Shown piece after piece: positions 38,556 through 49,858 of a stretch of 64,000 bases of DNA. This DNA comes from Sphaerolaimus hirsutus. Lineage: Eukaryota > Nematoda > Chromadorea > Monhysterida > Sphaerolaimidae. The stretch's first letter is position 1. Each line of letters begins with the position of its first letter. Under the pieces are notes generated by a model that worked only from the letters and a program-made list of their open reading frames with translations, ran no database searches and was not told where the DNA came from. The DNA is taken from assembly GCA_964036195.1 (NCBI GenBank), contig OZ038453.1, positions 26,895,598 to 26,959,597 on the forward strand. The letters run 5' to 3'. Position numbers and translations under genes: made by a program.

Positions 38556-41500
38556 CTGATGGGATGGCAGCAGCCCCGGATATTGTGAACATGCCCAATG
38601 TGGTGAATTGGTCGCCCATAAAGTGTTGGCGGTAAAAAAGGCTGATTTTCACAAATGCCTTCACAAAAAATTGGTCTGAATATTTTTGGCGCCTGGTGGT
38701 GGAGGTACTTGGTACAAACACATGCTCTGCTGACTATTTAGAACCTTCAGGGGCAGTCCCAAACCCTGTATAATGTCAAATGTTATGCACAGTGTCAAAA
38801 GTCATGGAAAATGCCCTGCAAAATGGCAACTCGGTTGACGTCTGATGTCTGCTATTGAAACTCTGTTGACTGCAACAAATTGAGTACCTAACACAGCAAA
38901 AAATAGGTTCATGAAGTGTGTGGAAGCGGGCTGTATGTGCGTGAAGCGGCCTCTGTGAAGACACTTCCACACACTTCACCACACATAACGACGTTTTTCA
39001 AAATTGTTCGTGAAGTGTCTTCTAGGGTTGGGAATTTCAAAATTTTTGGTTCCGGTTCTCGGTTCTCGGTTCTAAAAGATTTCGGTTTGGGTATCGGTTC
39101 TCGGTTCCTGAAAATTTTCGGTTCCGGTTCACGGTTCGGTTCTTAAACTCGGTTCCGGTTCGGTACTTTCGGTTCTAAAATGATCAAAATTTCGGTTCCG
39201 GGTAATAAAATAACCGGGTATCGGGTAATATTCGGCTGAACAACAGAACAACAATATACCCAAGTTTACATGTGTAAGTACATTGGTTGGATATTTCATA
39301 CTACAGGAGCATATCACAGCTTCAATTATTATTGAATTTCAATTCAATTATTTCATGGTAGAATGCAGAAATCAGAGTTGTTATAATAATACTGGTATTT
39401 AAAAAAGTGTAAAAGCAAACATACGTTTTCTGTACTCGCGTACTTTCAAAAAGTACACGAGTAAATGAGTACTGGTATTTTTTTCTGGAGGAAACGTAAA
39501 TGTATTTATGTAGTATGCGAGTGAGTACGCGTATTATTTTGAGTACAAACATAAATAACTTTTGCCAACTACGGTTAAAACTGCCACAAAACCAATGAAA
39601 ACTACTACCAGTGATAATGTGTATACTGCAGCGACATTACACCTTACAATGAAATCTACCACATCCCATCTGAATAAACGAACATACATAAAAAATTTCA
39701 TCATATTTATCAAAGCAATTTGATCAATATGATGAATTTTTTTTATGTTTGTTCTTTTATTCAGGTGGGATATGGTAGATTTCATTGTAAGGTGTAATGT
39801 CGCTGGAGTATTTGTGAAATTACACGCTCCCGCGCAATCATCTTGCAAACAGATGGATTTTGCAATTCTGAACACGCACCAAGATGTTCAGCTGCTGTTT
39901 AAAGGCTTAGATGTAGGTGTTGAAAAAACGCTGTTTAAAAACTTAGATTCCTAGAAAATTTCGGTTATTTCGGGTATTTACTTCGGTTCCGGGTATAAGT
40001 GCCGGTTATCGGTTCCGGTTCGGTTCTCAAGCTCGGTTCCGGTTCTCGGTTCTCGGTTCCAAAATAGTGCTCGGTTCTCGGTTCGGTTCGGTTCGGGTCG
40101 GTTCGGTTCCCCAACCCTAGTGTCTTCCACACACTTCAGCTATCATCACAGTGACTGAAGTTTCTGAAGTGCACTTCACAAACTTTTACAGGTTTGCAAG
40201 GTTCATGAAGCGCCGTGAAGTGCCAACGAGCGCTTCACAGCATCGAGAATTGTCGACATGAAGACACTTAACGGCGCTTCACGACGCATCACACACCCAT
40301 TTTTTTGCTGGGCACTATGTGAAATCATGGCCACATAAATAAACTCCTATGGAGACCTTGGGCCAGTTCCGCAAATTGAGAAGTAAGAAGTGAAATGGCA
40401 AAAACGAAGTAAATTGGCAAAAGCGAAGTTAATTGGCAAGTAAATTGGCAAAAGCGAAAAAAAGTAATTTATCTTCACTTTGCCATTTTATTTCTCAATT
40501 TACTTTGCTTTTGCCATTTCACTTCACTTTCGCCGTCTTACTTCTCACTTCTCAATTTGCGGAACTGGCACCACCCCCTTTTCCCAAAGTAGTTTTCAAA
40601 TTTTCATATTTAGTTTTCAAATTTTCAATTTTTTGAATCTTTTTGATTACTTTTCGAATTTTCAAATCTTTTTTAGGACTTTTTGAATTTTTTTAATCAA
40701 ATTACTTCTTTTTCGACTTTTTCTGCTTAATTTTAAATATATCTTCAGTTTTACAGCCTTCCGAGCTGTTACAGCAGACACGTCTGCAGATTTTTTGTTC
40801 TCTCGCTACGAATAAATAAATAAAGAGTAATGATTTTAATTGCGTCTCTGCGTTTTACACCCTATTTTATGCCAAAACGGTGAAAAAAATTCAAAAATTC
40901 GATAATGTTTTCGAATTTTCATCTTTTTTTGAAAAAAAATCGGTTTTTATGTATTGTTTTCACCGCGTGCTCAAAAATTCGGGAAATCCTAAAAAAATTG
41001 AAAATTTGAAAACGTTTTTGAATCTTTTTTTGCCATCATTAGTAGTCTAGTGGTTAGGGCACTCGTGTTCTATACATGAGGTGCGAGTTCGATTCCCCCC
41101 TCAGGCAAGTGAAATTTTGCACTCTTTCTCTACAAAACCCTCAGTCTGATCCAGCCGAATTTTCAGTGTCACCTCCACCAAAAAGCACAATGATAAAATG
41201 CATGCCCAACTCCGCAAAGTCGATTTCGCCTCTGCTAGAAAGGCTGCACAGTTGGTTTGGCTGTCCAAAGGGCCCCCTCGTGTTTGGCACGATTCTGTCC
41301 TTGGCGTCCCTCTGTATTAGTTCAGACACTGTGTCAAGTTGCAGCAGGATGATCTGTGTGAATGGAAATGGAATGTGGTGAAGAGTTGGTGTGATGTGGG
41401 GTGAAGTGTTGTGAAGTGACTTTTTGTACATTTATACTTACAGATGCTTCATGAAGCATACATGTTCTTTACTAATGATAGTGTGTGTGTGTAGTAATTG

Positions 41501-44500
41501 TTCCATGGAGTGTTTTCAGTTACATTGGATGTTTTTGAAGATCCCATGTTTATAGGTAAGGTGTGTAGAAGACACTCATAAAACTTAATTTTAAATTGTC
41601 CAAAAAAGTACTTGTTTGATTGTCAGGCAGTGAGTGAAATTTATGTACTTTTAACAACCATGAGCAAATTAAAAAATTGCACCCATGAATACAGCATCAG
41701 CAATGCTATTGCAAAACAGCACCATCAGACATTTCACCAATTTAGTTGCAGAATGGAGGGCCAAAATATATTACATTTTTTCTATCAATTGGGTCTGATC
41801 CATCCACAGCTTTCCCAGCCATGTGCAACAACCATTGGTCATTCTTTGACAACTTTTTTACCACACCAGTTATATCTGCTTCGATCCACCTTGAATCAGC
41901 ACCATTGCTCTGTGAGCTGTTTAATTCGCGCTGCATAGTGACTGACTTCTCAAACTGAAAGTTGGATAAGAAAATCGGATTTTACAGACTAGAAAAAGTG
42001 TCAGTAAGACCTGTAAAATGTCACCTGACAGCACAAGTCACAATGATATCTACAATATCCAATCTGAAAACCCTCAAATTGCTGTTCACACAATTGTTGT
42101 GTGATTACAAAGCTTGTTATATTTTGATAACATTTGGAATGAAAATGTAATACATATGTAATCATGCACACTATATGCACACTAGATGCACACTATATGC
42201 ACACTAGATGCACACTATATGCACACTATATGGTCTTTGCTCACTGATCACTATACCTGGCCACTCTGTAATACCCTACTGATAGTGATTTCAATTTTGT
42301 CCTTTGGCACAGCAGTGAGCCACAGTCCAAGCACAGCCTTGGTTGGCTTTGCTGACAGTTGCATCTCTCCTTTCACATCAAATTGGAATACTTTGCTGGA
42401 ATCTATCACAGATGGAAGCTCGATGGATGCTGTGATTGAAATGTTTTGATTATTTATTCTCATTAAAATTGAGGCGTCTAATTCTAAAGCGGGAATTAGA
42501 GCTCAGCGTCGATTCGACGTGAAATGATGACGTGAAATGATGTCGTGAAATTAATTACACAAGTGTGGATCATGCTACGGGTCTACAATTTTCTAAGGAT
42601 AATATATGAATCAATACCTTAATCGTGTCCAATACTGAGTGTTATCAGCCACAACTAGAGCGAATTGAAAAATTCAATTTTTATCATTCCACGTCATCAT
42701 CATTTCACGTCACAGTGTCAGGGAACAACTTGACATTTCACATCAGACTATTGCAAGCAGCAGTCTGACGTGAAATGTCAAGTTGTTCCCTGACACTGTG
42801 ACGTGAAATGATGATGACGTGGAATGATAAAAATTGAATTTTTCAATTCGCTCTAGTTGTGGCTGATAACACTCAGTATTGGACACGATTGAGGTATTGA
42901 TTCATATATTATCCTTAGAAAATTGTAGACCCGTAGCATGATCCACACTTGTGTAATTAATTTCACGACATCATTTCACGTCATCATTTCACGTCGAATC
43001 GACGCTGAGCTCTAATTCCCGCTTAAAAGTCGACAAGTCCACAAAATGCGATTTTGAGTAAATCCCATTTTAAGCTTCATTTCTAATTCCAGGTCCGTGG
43101 TGCGTGTCCAATGGGGCTCTCTCATGCTCAACATTAAGTTCCAAATGTTTACAATAAGGTGTCAAATTTTCCGCCCTGTCTCTCAACGTAAATACATGTG
43201 AAAAATTGGGTGTCTCTAAAAATCTCACACAGACAGAAAAACTGTTTTGAGGAGGGAATGGACTTGTTGACTTCTTGCCCATTTTTTTGCATTTTTTCCC
43301 AAAAATGTCAAATTTGGCACTTTGCCATATGGGCCTGTGAGATCAAAAAAGTTATGGAAAATTACGAAAAATGTGTGAGAGTAGCCCCAGATGACGTTTC
43401 TGGGCCAAACTCACAATTTTTATATTTTGGGTTTGTCAAGTTTTAGAATTGGACGTCTCAATTTATTAGTGAAGTAAATATATACATTCCCCTACTCCCA
43501 GTAATTAGTGAATTTGTGATCAGATACACAGGTGGCATGACACTTTGCAGGTTTTGATGTCTCATGTGAGAAGAATGTCAATGATGATAAAAGCATGCAA
43601 TTTGTGTAAAAATTTATTGTTGTTAATACACTGACAGAAAATGTTATTACAGCAATGATTTACCTCATTTTTAAAATGTAGATTGCATGTGTTTCATATT
43701 CTTGGCAATTGGCATGCTTCAGCATGAACCATGTGTGCAATGTGTAGAATTATTTGAGTAAATATAAATATATTCAGAGAATAGATAAAAATCTATAAAA
43801 ATGGTACTGTAAAGCAAAATAGCATTTGATGTTTCATTGATGCAGGTTAACTTTCTATACTTTACTTTTACCCTTACATTACTGATCTTACTTGTTTATC
43901 TATCTTAGTTTATCTATGTATAGTATTACCTCGAAATACCCCCATGAGGATTTTTATTATTTTGCCAGCAAAATTTGAGGGGGGGTTAATTTGAGGCGGA
44001 GGCTTATTCGAGGGGGGGTTTCGTCAGAAATTTTGTAAGGGTCATAGTAAATAGTATTCATTTGCATATGAAGGGTGTGCTTCTAAAAGTACCAATCTAC
44101 AAATTTTTAAAATTTGAGTTAGGACCATTTTTGGGGTCCCCATAAAAATGCGCTTCAAAAAAATATATATATAATGTGGGTGGTGCAAAATTCAATTTTT
44201 AGATATGGGGGGTCAAAAAATGCAAAAAATCACAAAAAAACAGTTTCCAAAATTTTAAAAGTACCAATCTACAAGCTTTTTCAGCTTTTGTGTCTTTAAA
44301 AGTACTGATCTACACACTTTTTTCAAAATTGTTCTTTTAAATGTACTGATCTGCACATTTTTTTTGTGCTTCTAAAAGTACCAATGTCAGATCGGCGTCA
44401 GATTAAGCAAAAACTCATTTTTTGCTTTTTTATTATGGGTAAAAGTACTGATCTACATCTTTCTGATTATGTTCTTTAAAATGTACCGATCTACATGCTA

Positions 44501-46921
44501 TTACCAATTTGTTCCTTTAAAATGTACTGTACTACAAAAAATACAATTCACTAAATTTTATATAGCTAGTGTTATGTGTATAAAACAATGATTATACCCA
44601 TGCATGTGGATACTCAACAGTATGGCCAAAATACCCATACCCAAAATTCCCATACCCAATACCCATTTATGGGTATTGCATACTCCAAACTTTCAATTGT
44701 GATTTTCTCAAAATTGATTTTTTGTAGATTGGTACTTTTAGAAGCACACCCTTCATATACAATTATCAAATGAAACATTGGCCATCACACCTGGTTTTGC
44801 AACAATGATATGTTGCTCATACCACTCCTGGTATTCTTGCTGTGCATTCACTTCTCTAATCAGGTCTTTGATCATGGGTATTTTCAAAACACCTGGAGGT
44901 AAATCATTTTCAGTTTCTTTAGGCATTTCTGTCATTCCTAACATCTCCAGGATGGCTTCTTGAATTGTCTGGTTTTGTTTCTGTGTGTGACAATTGTCAA
45001 TTTCTATCTTGAGTATAATTTTAAATATAAATTTTTTGGACTGTCTTCATGGCGGCGTTCCTATTTACTTTGAGTTAATTTTACGCCAAAACGTCATTTT
45101 TGACTGACTATTCTAAAGTGAACTAGGTATTTCATTTCAATATGACAAGTAATGTGATAGGATCTCATAACTTTAAGAAGACACAGCATGTAACAGAAAT
45201 GAACAATTAACATTGTCTTATACAGTTTTTTGCTCACAATTTGCATTTACCATTTACCACATACCACATATGACTGTATTTTCACACAGCTATTTACCAA
45301 TTCTGACTTGTTTGTTTTAACTTATCCCCCTGTACTATTAGCTTGTAGTATAGTCTATAGGTACACAGTTTTTAAATAAAAAATATGTGATTATTTTGAC
45401 AATGGGCATAAACTAACACAGAAGTGACATGTTTTGCTGCACCTGGCCTTGGCAACATCAGTGTCACACTGCTGGTTTTCCAGGTACCTGTCACAGTTTG
45501 TGTTGTAGTCCTTGCATGTGTTTGTTTCTGTAACTGCTTCTGATGGAATCTAAAAAATGTAAGATTATTCTTGCGAAAATACTTTGTGACCCCTTTGGGC
45601 ATGTCGTCCGAGTGTAATGTGACTAGGGTGTCAACTTTCTGTTTTCCGTTTTCCGTTTCCGCTTTCCGCAGGCAAATTTTTTTCCGTTTCTGTTTCCGTT
45701 TTCCAGCAAGTGCAAAAATTTTCCATTTCCATTTCCGTTTTCCAGCAAGTGCAAATCGTTTCTGTTTCCGCTTTCCGCATGGAAAATTCTTTCCTTTTTC
45801 CGTTTCCGTTTTCCGTTTCTGCTTTCCGCAGACAATTTTTTTCCGTTTCCGTTTTCCGCAAGTGCAAAAATTTTCCGTTTTTGTTTCCGTTTTCCGGCAA
45901 GTGCAAAATTTTTCTTGTTTCCGTTTCCTGTAAAAACTTTTTTGTTGACACCCTAAATGTGACGCCCTCCAAAAGTGCGACTTTCAACCTCCAAAATCAC
46001 TAACTCGTGTATCTAACTATCCATTTTCTGCTATTTTTTTCTTATATACATATCTTGAGCTATTTCTCACGTACTTTTAGTGATTTTTCTCCATTTTCTT
46101 CCTTCTACACCTTGAAAAAACCTTTACAATGTCATGCTCACATTTGAGTTGAAGCAAAATAAAATGTTTCCATCCCTATTAACGCAACCACTCGAAATGT
46201 TAATCCAAGACCTTGCTAAAAGCCCTGTTAATTGTTAAATGTCATGCAAAGTGTCAAAAGTCATGGAAAATGCCCTACAAAATGGCAAACGTACGTTTTC
46301 CATATTGCAGGGCATTTTACATGACTTTTGACACTTTGCATGACATTTGACATTTTACAGGGATCTTCACAGTGTCTGGGAATGCCCCAAAGTGTGAGAC
46401 TCCTAAAAATGTGCTGAAAACAATAATGACAGTCACAGTCAATAATGACAGTCACAGAGTCACATTAATAGAGAATTTGTGGTAGGTTTTTTATAAACTG
46501 GATCATATCACACCACACAATTCACGTCACCATTTGTAAGCTGACACATTCAGTACATTTTCTGACATGTACAAACCTGTGTTGTTTCCTCTGGCTGTGG
46601 GTTACTCCTTCTGCATGGCTTTCTTCTGGGGGCAGTCCCAGACCCTGTAAAAGCCCTGTAAAATGTCAAATGTCATGCAAAGTGTCAAAAGTTATGGGAA
46701 ATGCCCTGCAAAATGGCAACTCGGTCGCCATTTTGCAGGGCATTTTCCATGACTTTTGACAGTTTGCATGACATTTTACATTTTAAAGTGCTTTTTACAG
46801 GATCTGGGATTGGCACCTGGCCACAAGACGCCGATTGCACACTGGCAGCTGTCTACGAGCCCACAAAAAGCACTGCCGCAGGAATGTGGACCTTTGTGGT
46901 GTCTGCCCCGATTTCCTGTAG
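38556..46921 (-). CDS. TGF-beta superfamily ligand 1, ShKT-like domain plus propeptide (3' end unresolved)
   Basis: Exons in minus order: 46921-46817, 46625-46577, 45549-45418, 44980-44791, 42429-42257, 41954-41775, 41353 to about 41173, 38724-38556. The first two carry a Cys motif with SCQC; 45549-45418 is a six-cysteine ShKT-type domain (CKDYNTNC, ending CSKTCHFC). The next exons match a TGF-beta propeptide: TIQEAILEMLGM start, KVFQFDVKGEMQL, then RWIEADITGVV. The last two hold the mature cystine-knot pieces: C, IDFAELG, then FCEGIC and GCC. Phases agree from ShKT through the propeptide and into the first mature exon. Missing: signal exon, a link between SCQC and ShKT (phases 2 and 0 do not join directly) and the final CxC exon. 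The acceptor at 38725 was chosen by phase. A secreted signalling ligand is expected. The paralog at 49859-58588 supports most exons. Confidence 0.75.
38756..40315. repeat. Nested repeats in the last recognised intron of TGF-beta gene 1
   Basis: A half-copy of the introner-like foldback (38756-38840), then an element with CAGCAAAAAATAGGTTCATG at the left (about 38893) and CATTTTTTTGCTG at the right (about 40311). Inside are GGTTCCGGTTCTCGG simple repeats at 39035-39190 and 39960-40110 and a TATTTACG-rich hAT-like fragment near 39370-39560. No coding. Confidence 0.6.
40366..40572. repeat. GCCAGTTCCGCAAATTGAGAAG foldback
   Basis: Left end GGGCCAGTTCCGCAAATTGAG, right end its complement. Arms are AAATGGCAAAAGCGAAGT words. 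Relatives lie at about 51928-52192 and 60268-60465; the last begins GTGCCAGTTCCGC after CTG and ends in CCC before CTG, linking this family to the introner-like group. Confidence 0.65.
41031..41107 (+). pseudogene. tRNA-like sequence (pseudogene or SINE head)
   Basis: A-box-like GTCTAGTGGTTAGGGC and B-box GAGTTCGATTCCC at tRNA spacing, an anticodon stem CTCGTG/CATGAG closing a 7-base loop TTCTATA (anticodon position CTA), but a poor T stem and only a partial acceptor stem. Looks like a tRNA-Glu/Asp-type derived element rather than a working tRNA. It lies in an intron of TGF-beta gene 1. Confidence 0.5.
42487..43026. repeat. Near-perfect long palindrome
   Basis: Two arms of about 260 bases around a short centre near 42745-42765. 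The outer ends are AGCGGGAATTAGAGCTCAGC and its complement; inner arms contain GACGTGAAATGATGACG words. By eye only a handful of arm differences. It lies in the intron between two propeptide exons of TGF-beta gene 1. Any transcript across it would form a long hairpin. Confidence 0.8.
43027..44069. other. Intron sequence of TGF-beta gene 1
   Basis: AT-rich, no coding exon seen; short ORFs at 43070-43282 (minus) and 43198-43446 (plus) have no support. A CGAAATACC element lies at about 43929-44035. Confidence 0.5.
44070..44754. mobile_element. GAAGGGTGTGCTTC-ended MITE, long copy
   Basis: Terminal inverted repeat GAAGGGTGTGCTTCTAAAAG with its complement, flanked by ATAT on both sides (4-bp duplication). 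The interior repeats AAAGTACYRATCTACA in both orientations. A shorter relative is at 56491-56747, with ACTT duplication. Non-coding, in an intron. Confidence 0.75.
45610..45960. repeat. TTTCCGTTTTCCG low-complexity repeat
   Basis: Degenerate tandem words TTTCCGTTTCCGCTTTCCGC and AGTGCAAAAATTTTCC. The 97-120 codon ORFs on both strands are translations of this repeat. Confidence 0.75.
46204..46390. mobile_element. Introner-like foldback element in TGF-beta gene 1
   Basis: Diverged copy with CAAGACCTTGCTAAAAGCCC at the left, AATGTCATGCAAAGTGTC arms and a GTGTCTGGGAATGCCCC right end. Lies between the SCQC exon and the ShKT-type exon, probably within a larger intron. Confidence 0.65.
46626..46816 (-). 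mobile_element. Introner: foldback element acting as an intron in TGF-beta gene 1
   Basis: 191 bases from GTGCCAATCCCAG to TGCCCCCAG on the minus strand, splitting an exon at TGGCCAG/AAG. The paralog has this exon uninterrupted (58588-58435, 154 bp); gene 1 has 105 + 49 = 154 bp on the two sides. CAG is present on both sides of the element. Removing GT..AG restores the same frame and aligned residues. Confidence 0.85.
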
Positions 46922-48603
46922 CTGTAAGTGTGATGAATTGTGTTTGGCAATGTGTGAAATTGTCATGGCACTTGTTCATGTTGGGTTAGCACAGCTAGAT
47001 GTATGGCCCAGATTCATGGTTTGTATGCTCATTCATTATCTGTACAATACCATTTTGATATACTTTTTTAATAAAAGCAGATTTTTTACTCAATGATGGA
47101 ATTATAGTTCACTGTGGTTCACTGTACAAATTTGGTGAAGTTTACATGATTACATAATATGGCTCACTTCCTATACAAATACAGTTGAAATAGTGGTATT
47201 ACTTAAAAATATCAATGATGAATATCTCTCTCACCTGGTTTTTCTTATTTTACCCATATCACATTATGTATGATGAGGTTTTGCATTTTTTTGCAATGGA
47301 CAATTTCCAATAATATGTTGTAACATGTGCAGCATTCATGCAGCAATTAAACTCTACTTCAGAAAAAGTGTCCTATTTTTTTCGTCAACTTTTTTACCCG
47401 CCCTTCTATTGGAGACACCTTTCTATTGAAGACTGCCCTTCTATTTTTATATATTTTTTTCTATCTTCTATTCATTTCGAGGCCCTCATTAAGTCGAAAA
47501 AGTGTACCTTCTATTAAAGACGCCCTTCTATTGGAGACCCGCTCTTCTATTATAAGAAATATTTTACATGGAGAAAACCAACTTACACTGCCAAAACTTT
47601 TCGATAGTACTGCGGCCTTGTAGATGGGCACTTGGCTCTGTGTCTCCTGTTAACACTCCTGAAAAATAACTACAGTACATAAATTTACCGTATTACCTCG
47701 AAATACCCCCAGGGGGTTTATTATTTCGCCAGCAAAATTTGAGGGGGGATAATTCGAGGGGGGTATTCGAGGGGGGCTCTATTATTTCGCCAGAAATTTT
47801 CGGAAATTCCCCATACTCAGACGTAGAAAAATCTAACAATTACATAGATGTCTATGTGTTTATAGGCATACATAACGGTATATACACATAAACCCTTCCA
47901 TAACGTCACTTAATCATCAGTTTTAACGTGTGTTCTCCATTGTACAGATCACAAACTACGGTATTTGTCATGTACGTTCCCTTTACACTCAATCTTAGGG
48001 GGGTATTTCGAGGTGGGGGGTTTATTATTTCCTCAGCCGAATTTTAGGGGGGTATTTCGAGGGGGGGGGGGGGGGGTTAATTCAAGGGGGGGTTAATTCG
48101 AGGTAATACGGTATGTGCATTTTAGGTTACAGTGGATTTTTATATTGAAAATCAGCAAATGTCAGGTTGTCCAGTCCCAATCCTAAAAATGTAGGTATTT
48201 CTATTGCTGGTTACATTCATTAAAATGATTTTGTTTAATGATAAATAGTGTATAACCTTTGCGAATAGCCACCAAAAATCAGCACTGAAAGAAACACTGT
48301 TAAAATCAAGATGAAATGGGAGTTTTTCATGTTTTTTTTAATTTAAAATTTTATTTAATTCTTTAACACATTAAAATGTTTTATTGTCTGAGAATAAAAG
48401 TTTACAGAATATAAACTGCTCTGTACATTTCAGTCAATCAAAGATGTCAGAAATTGTTTCCCACGGAATGAATACATTTAATTCAATCTATCTCAAATGG
48501 TGTAGTTTTTTGAATTTCATTTTCACATAAAGATTAGAATTAGAGCTGTAAATGGAACTAGAGTTATTAAATCTATTATTCAAACTTCTTAACTTTTATG
48601 CCT
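46922..48603. other. Intergenic between the two TGF-beta genes
   Basis: No supported gene, though the signal-peptide exon of gene 1 should lie upstream of 46921. Contains a CTTCTATTGGAGACxCC simple repeat at about 47395-47560 and CGAAATACC elements at about 47693-47800 and 47995-48113. Confidence 0.45.
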
Positions 48604-49430
48604 GGGGGCTCTCCCAGAGCCTGTAAGAAGCCCTGTTAAATGTTAAATGTCATTCAAAGTGCCAGAAGTCATGGAAAATGCCCTGCCAAATGGCAACTCG
48701 GTTGCCATTATGCAGGGCATCTTCCATGACTATTGACACTTTGCATGACATTTGACATTTTACAGGGTTTGGGAGTGCCACCTGATCGACCACATAACAT
48801 GAGTGTCATATCTACATGAATTCAAAATAATAAGGTCTAAGAAAATCTGCACTGCCCCAACATTACACAATATGGAGATACTAGAGATAACATTACTTTG
48901 GAGATACACTTTTGTGTTGGTGGCAGTCCCAAGCCCAGTAAAGTTAGCAAAAAAATAGGCGTGTGATGCGTCGTGAAGCGCCGTGAAGTGTCTTCATGTC
49001 GACACACCCTGATGCTGTGAAGTGCTGGTGTGCACTTCCCAGCTCTTCACGGACCATGCAAAGTATGCTGCAATAGTTCGTGAAGTACACTTCATGAACT
49101 TTGGTCGCAGTGATAATAGGTGAAGTGGGCGGAAGACACTTCACAAACAATCTTGAAAAACGTCATGATGTGTGGTGAAGTGTGTGGAAGTGTCTTCTCA
49201 GAGGCCGCTTCACGCACATTCAGCCCGTTTCCACACATTTCACGAACCTAGTTTTTGCTGTGAGTGTAAAGTAAAGTGCCAAATGTAAAGTCAGATGCTA
49301 TGTAAACTGTCAATTGTCATGCAAAGTTCAGTAATAAAATCTTCTCTTTTTTGTTTTGATTGACACTTTACATTGCATCTGACTTTAGATTTGACACTTT
49401 ACTTTACACTTTACAGGGCTTGGGGCTGCC
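48604..49430. repeat. Introner-like foldback, then a foldback with a nested CAGCAAAA element
   Basis: 48604-48785: minus-sense copy, GTGGCACTCCC to GCCCC with CAG on each side. 48919-49430: AAAGTGTCAAATG-type foldback interrupted at 48948-49260 by a GAAGTGTCTTC-rich element ending TTTTTGCTG. Non-coding. Confidence 0.65.
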
Positions 49431-49657
49431 CCATGATTCATTATTCTGTTGAAGTGACTGTTTGGCAAAGACACCCATGTTTTGAGTAAGTGAATATAAA
49501 TAAATAGTAAAAAACAACAAAAAAAACATCCAATCACCAAATTAAATAAGAAACAAATTTACAGAAATAATTATATCACATTTTTCACATCCACCATCGT
49601 TTACAGTTACCCAATTCACCCATTTAAATGTTCTTGCGGGAAGCCCGGCGTATCCTG

Positions 49658-49858
49658 GGGGCACTCCCAGACCCTGTAAAAAGCCCTGTTAAATAAATAT
49701 CAAATGTCATGCAGAATGTCAAAAGTCATGGAAAATGCCCCGCAAAATGGCAACCTAGTTGCCATTTCGCAGGGCATTTTTCCTGACTTTTGACACTTTT
49801 GCGTGACATTTGACATTTGACATTTGACAGGGCTTTTTACAGGGTTTGGGAGTGGCAC
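49658..49858 (-). mobile_element. Introner-like element after the last TGF-beta gene 2 exon
   Basis: Minus-sense copy starting GTGCCACTCCCAAACCC directly after the codon for Met following the CAC(A) cysteines of gene 2, and ending GTGCCCCCAG. If spliced, the coding frame would run into downstream sequence without an early stop, so the true gene end is uncertain. Confidence 0.65.

Noticed and set aside
38426-38635. Plus-strand 69-codon ORF that looks protein-like
   Set aside because: It lies opposite a TGF-beta gene 1 exon whose FCEGIC and GCC motifs align with the paralog; the start of the ORF is introner sequence.
41141-41431. Reading the minus ORF as a complete small protein
   Set aside because: It is an internal TGF-beta exon with an acceptor (CACACAG at 41354) and a downstream donor; the tail after the donor has no homology to the paralog.
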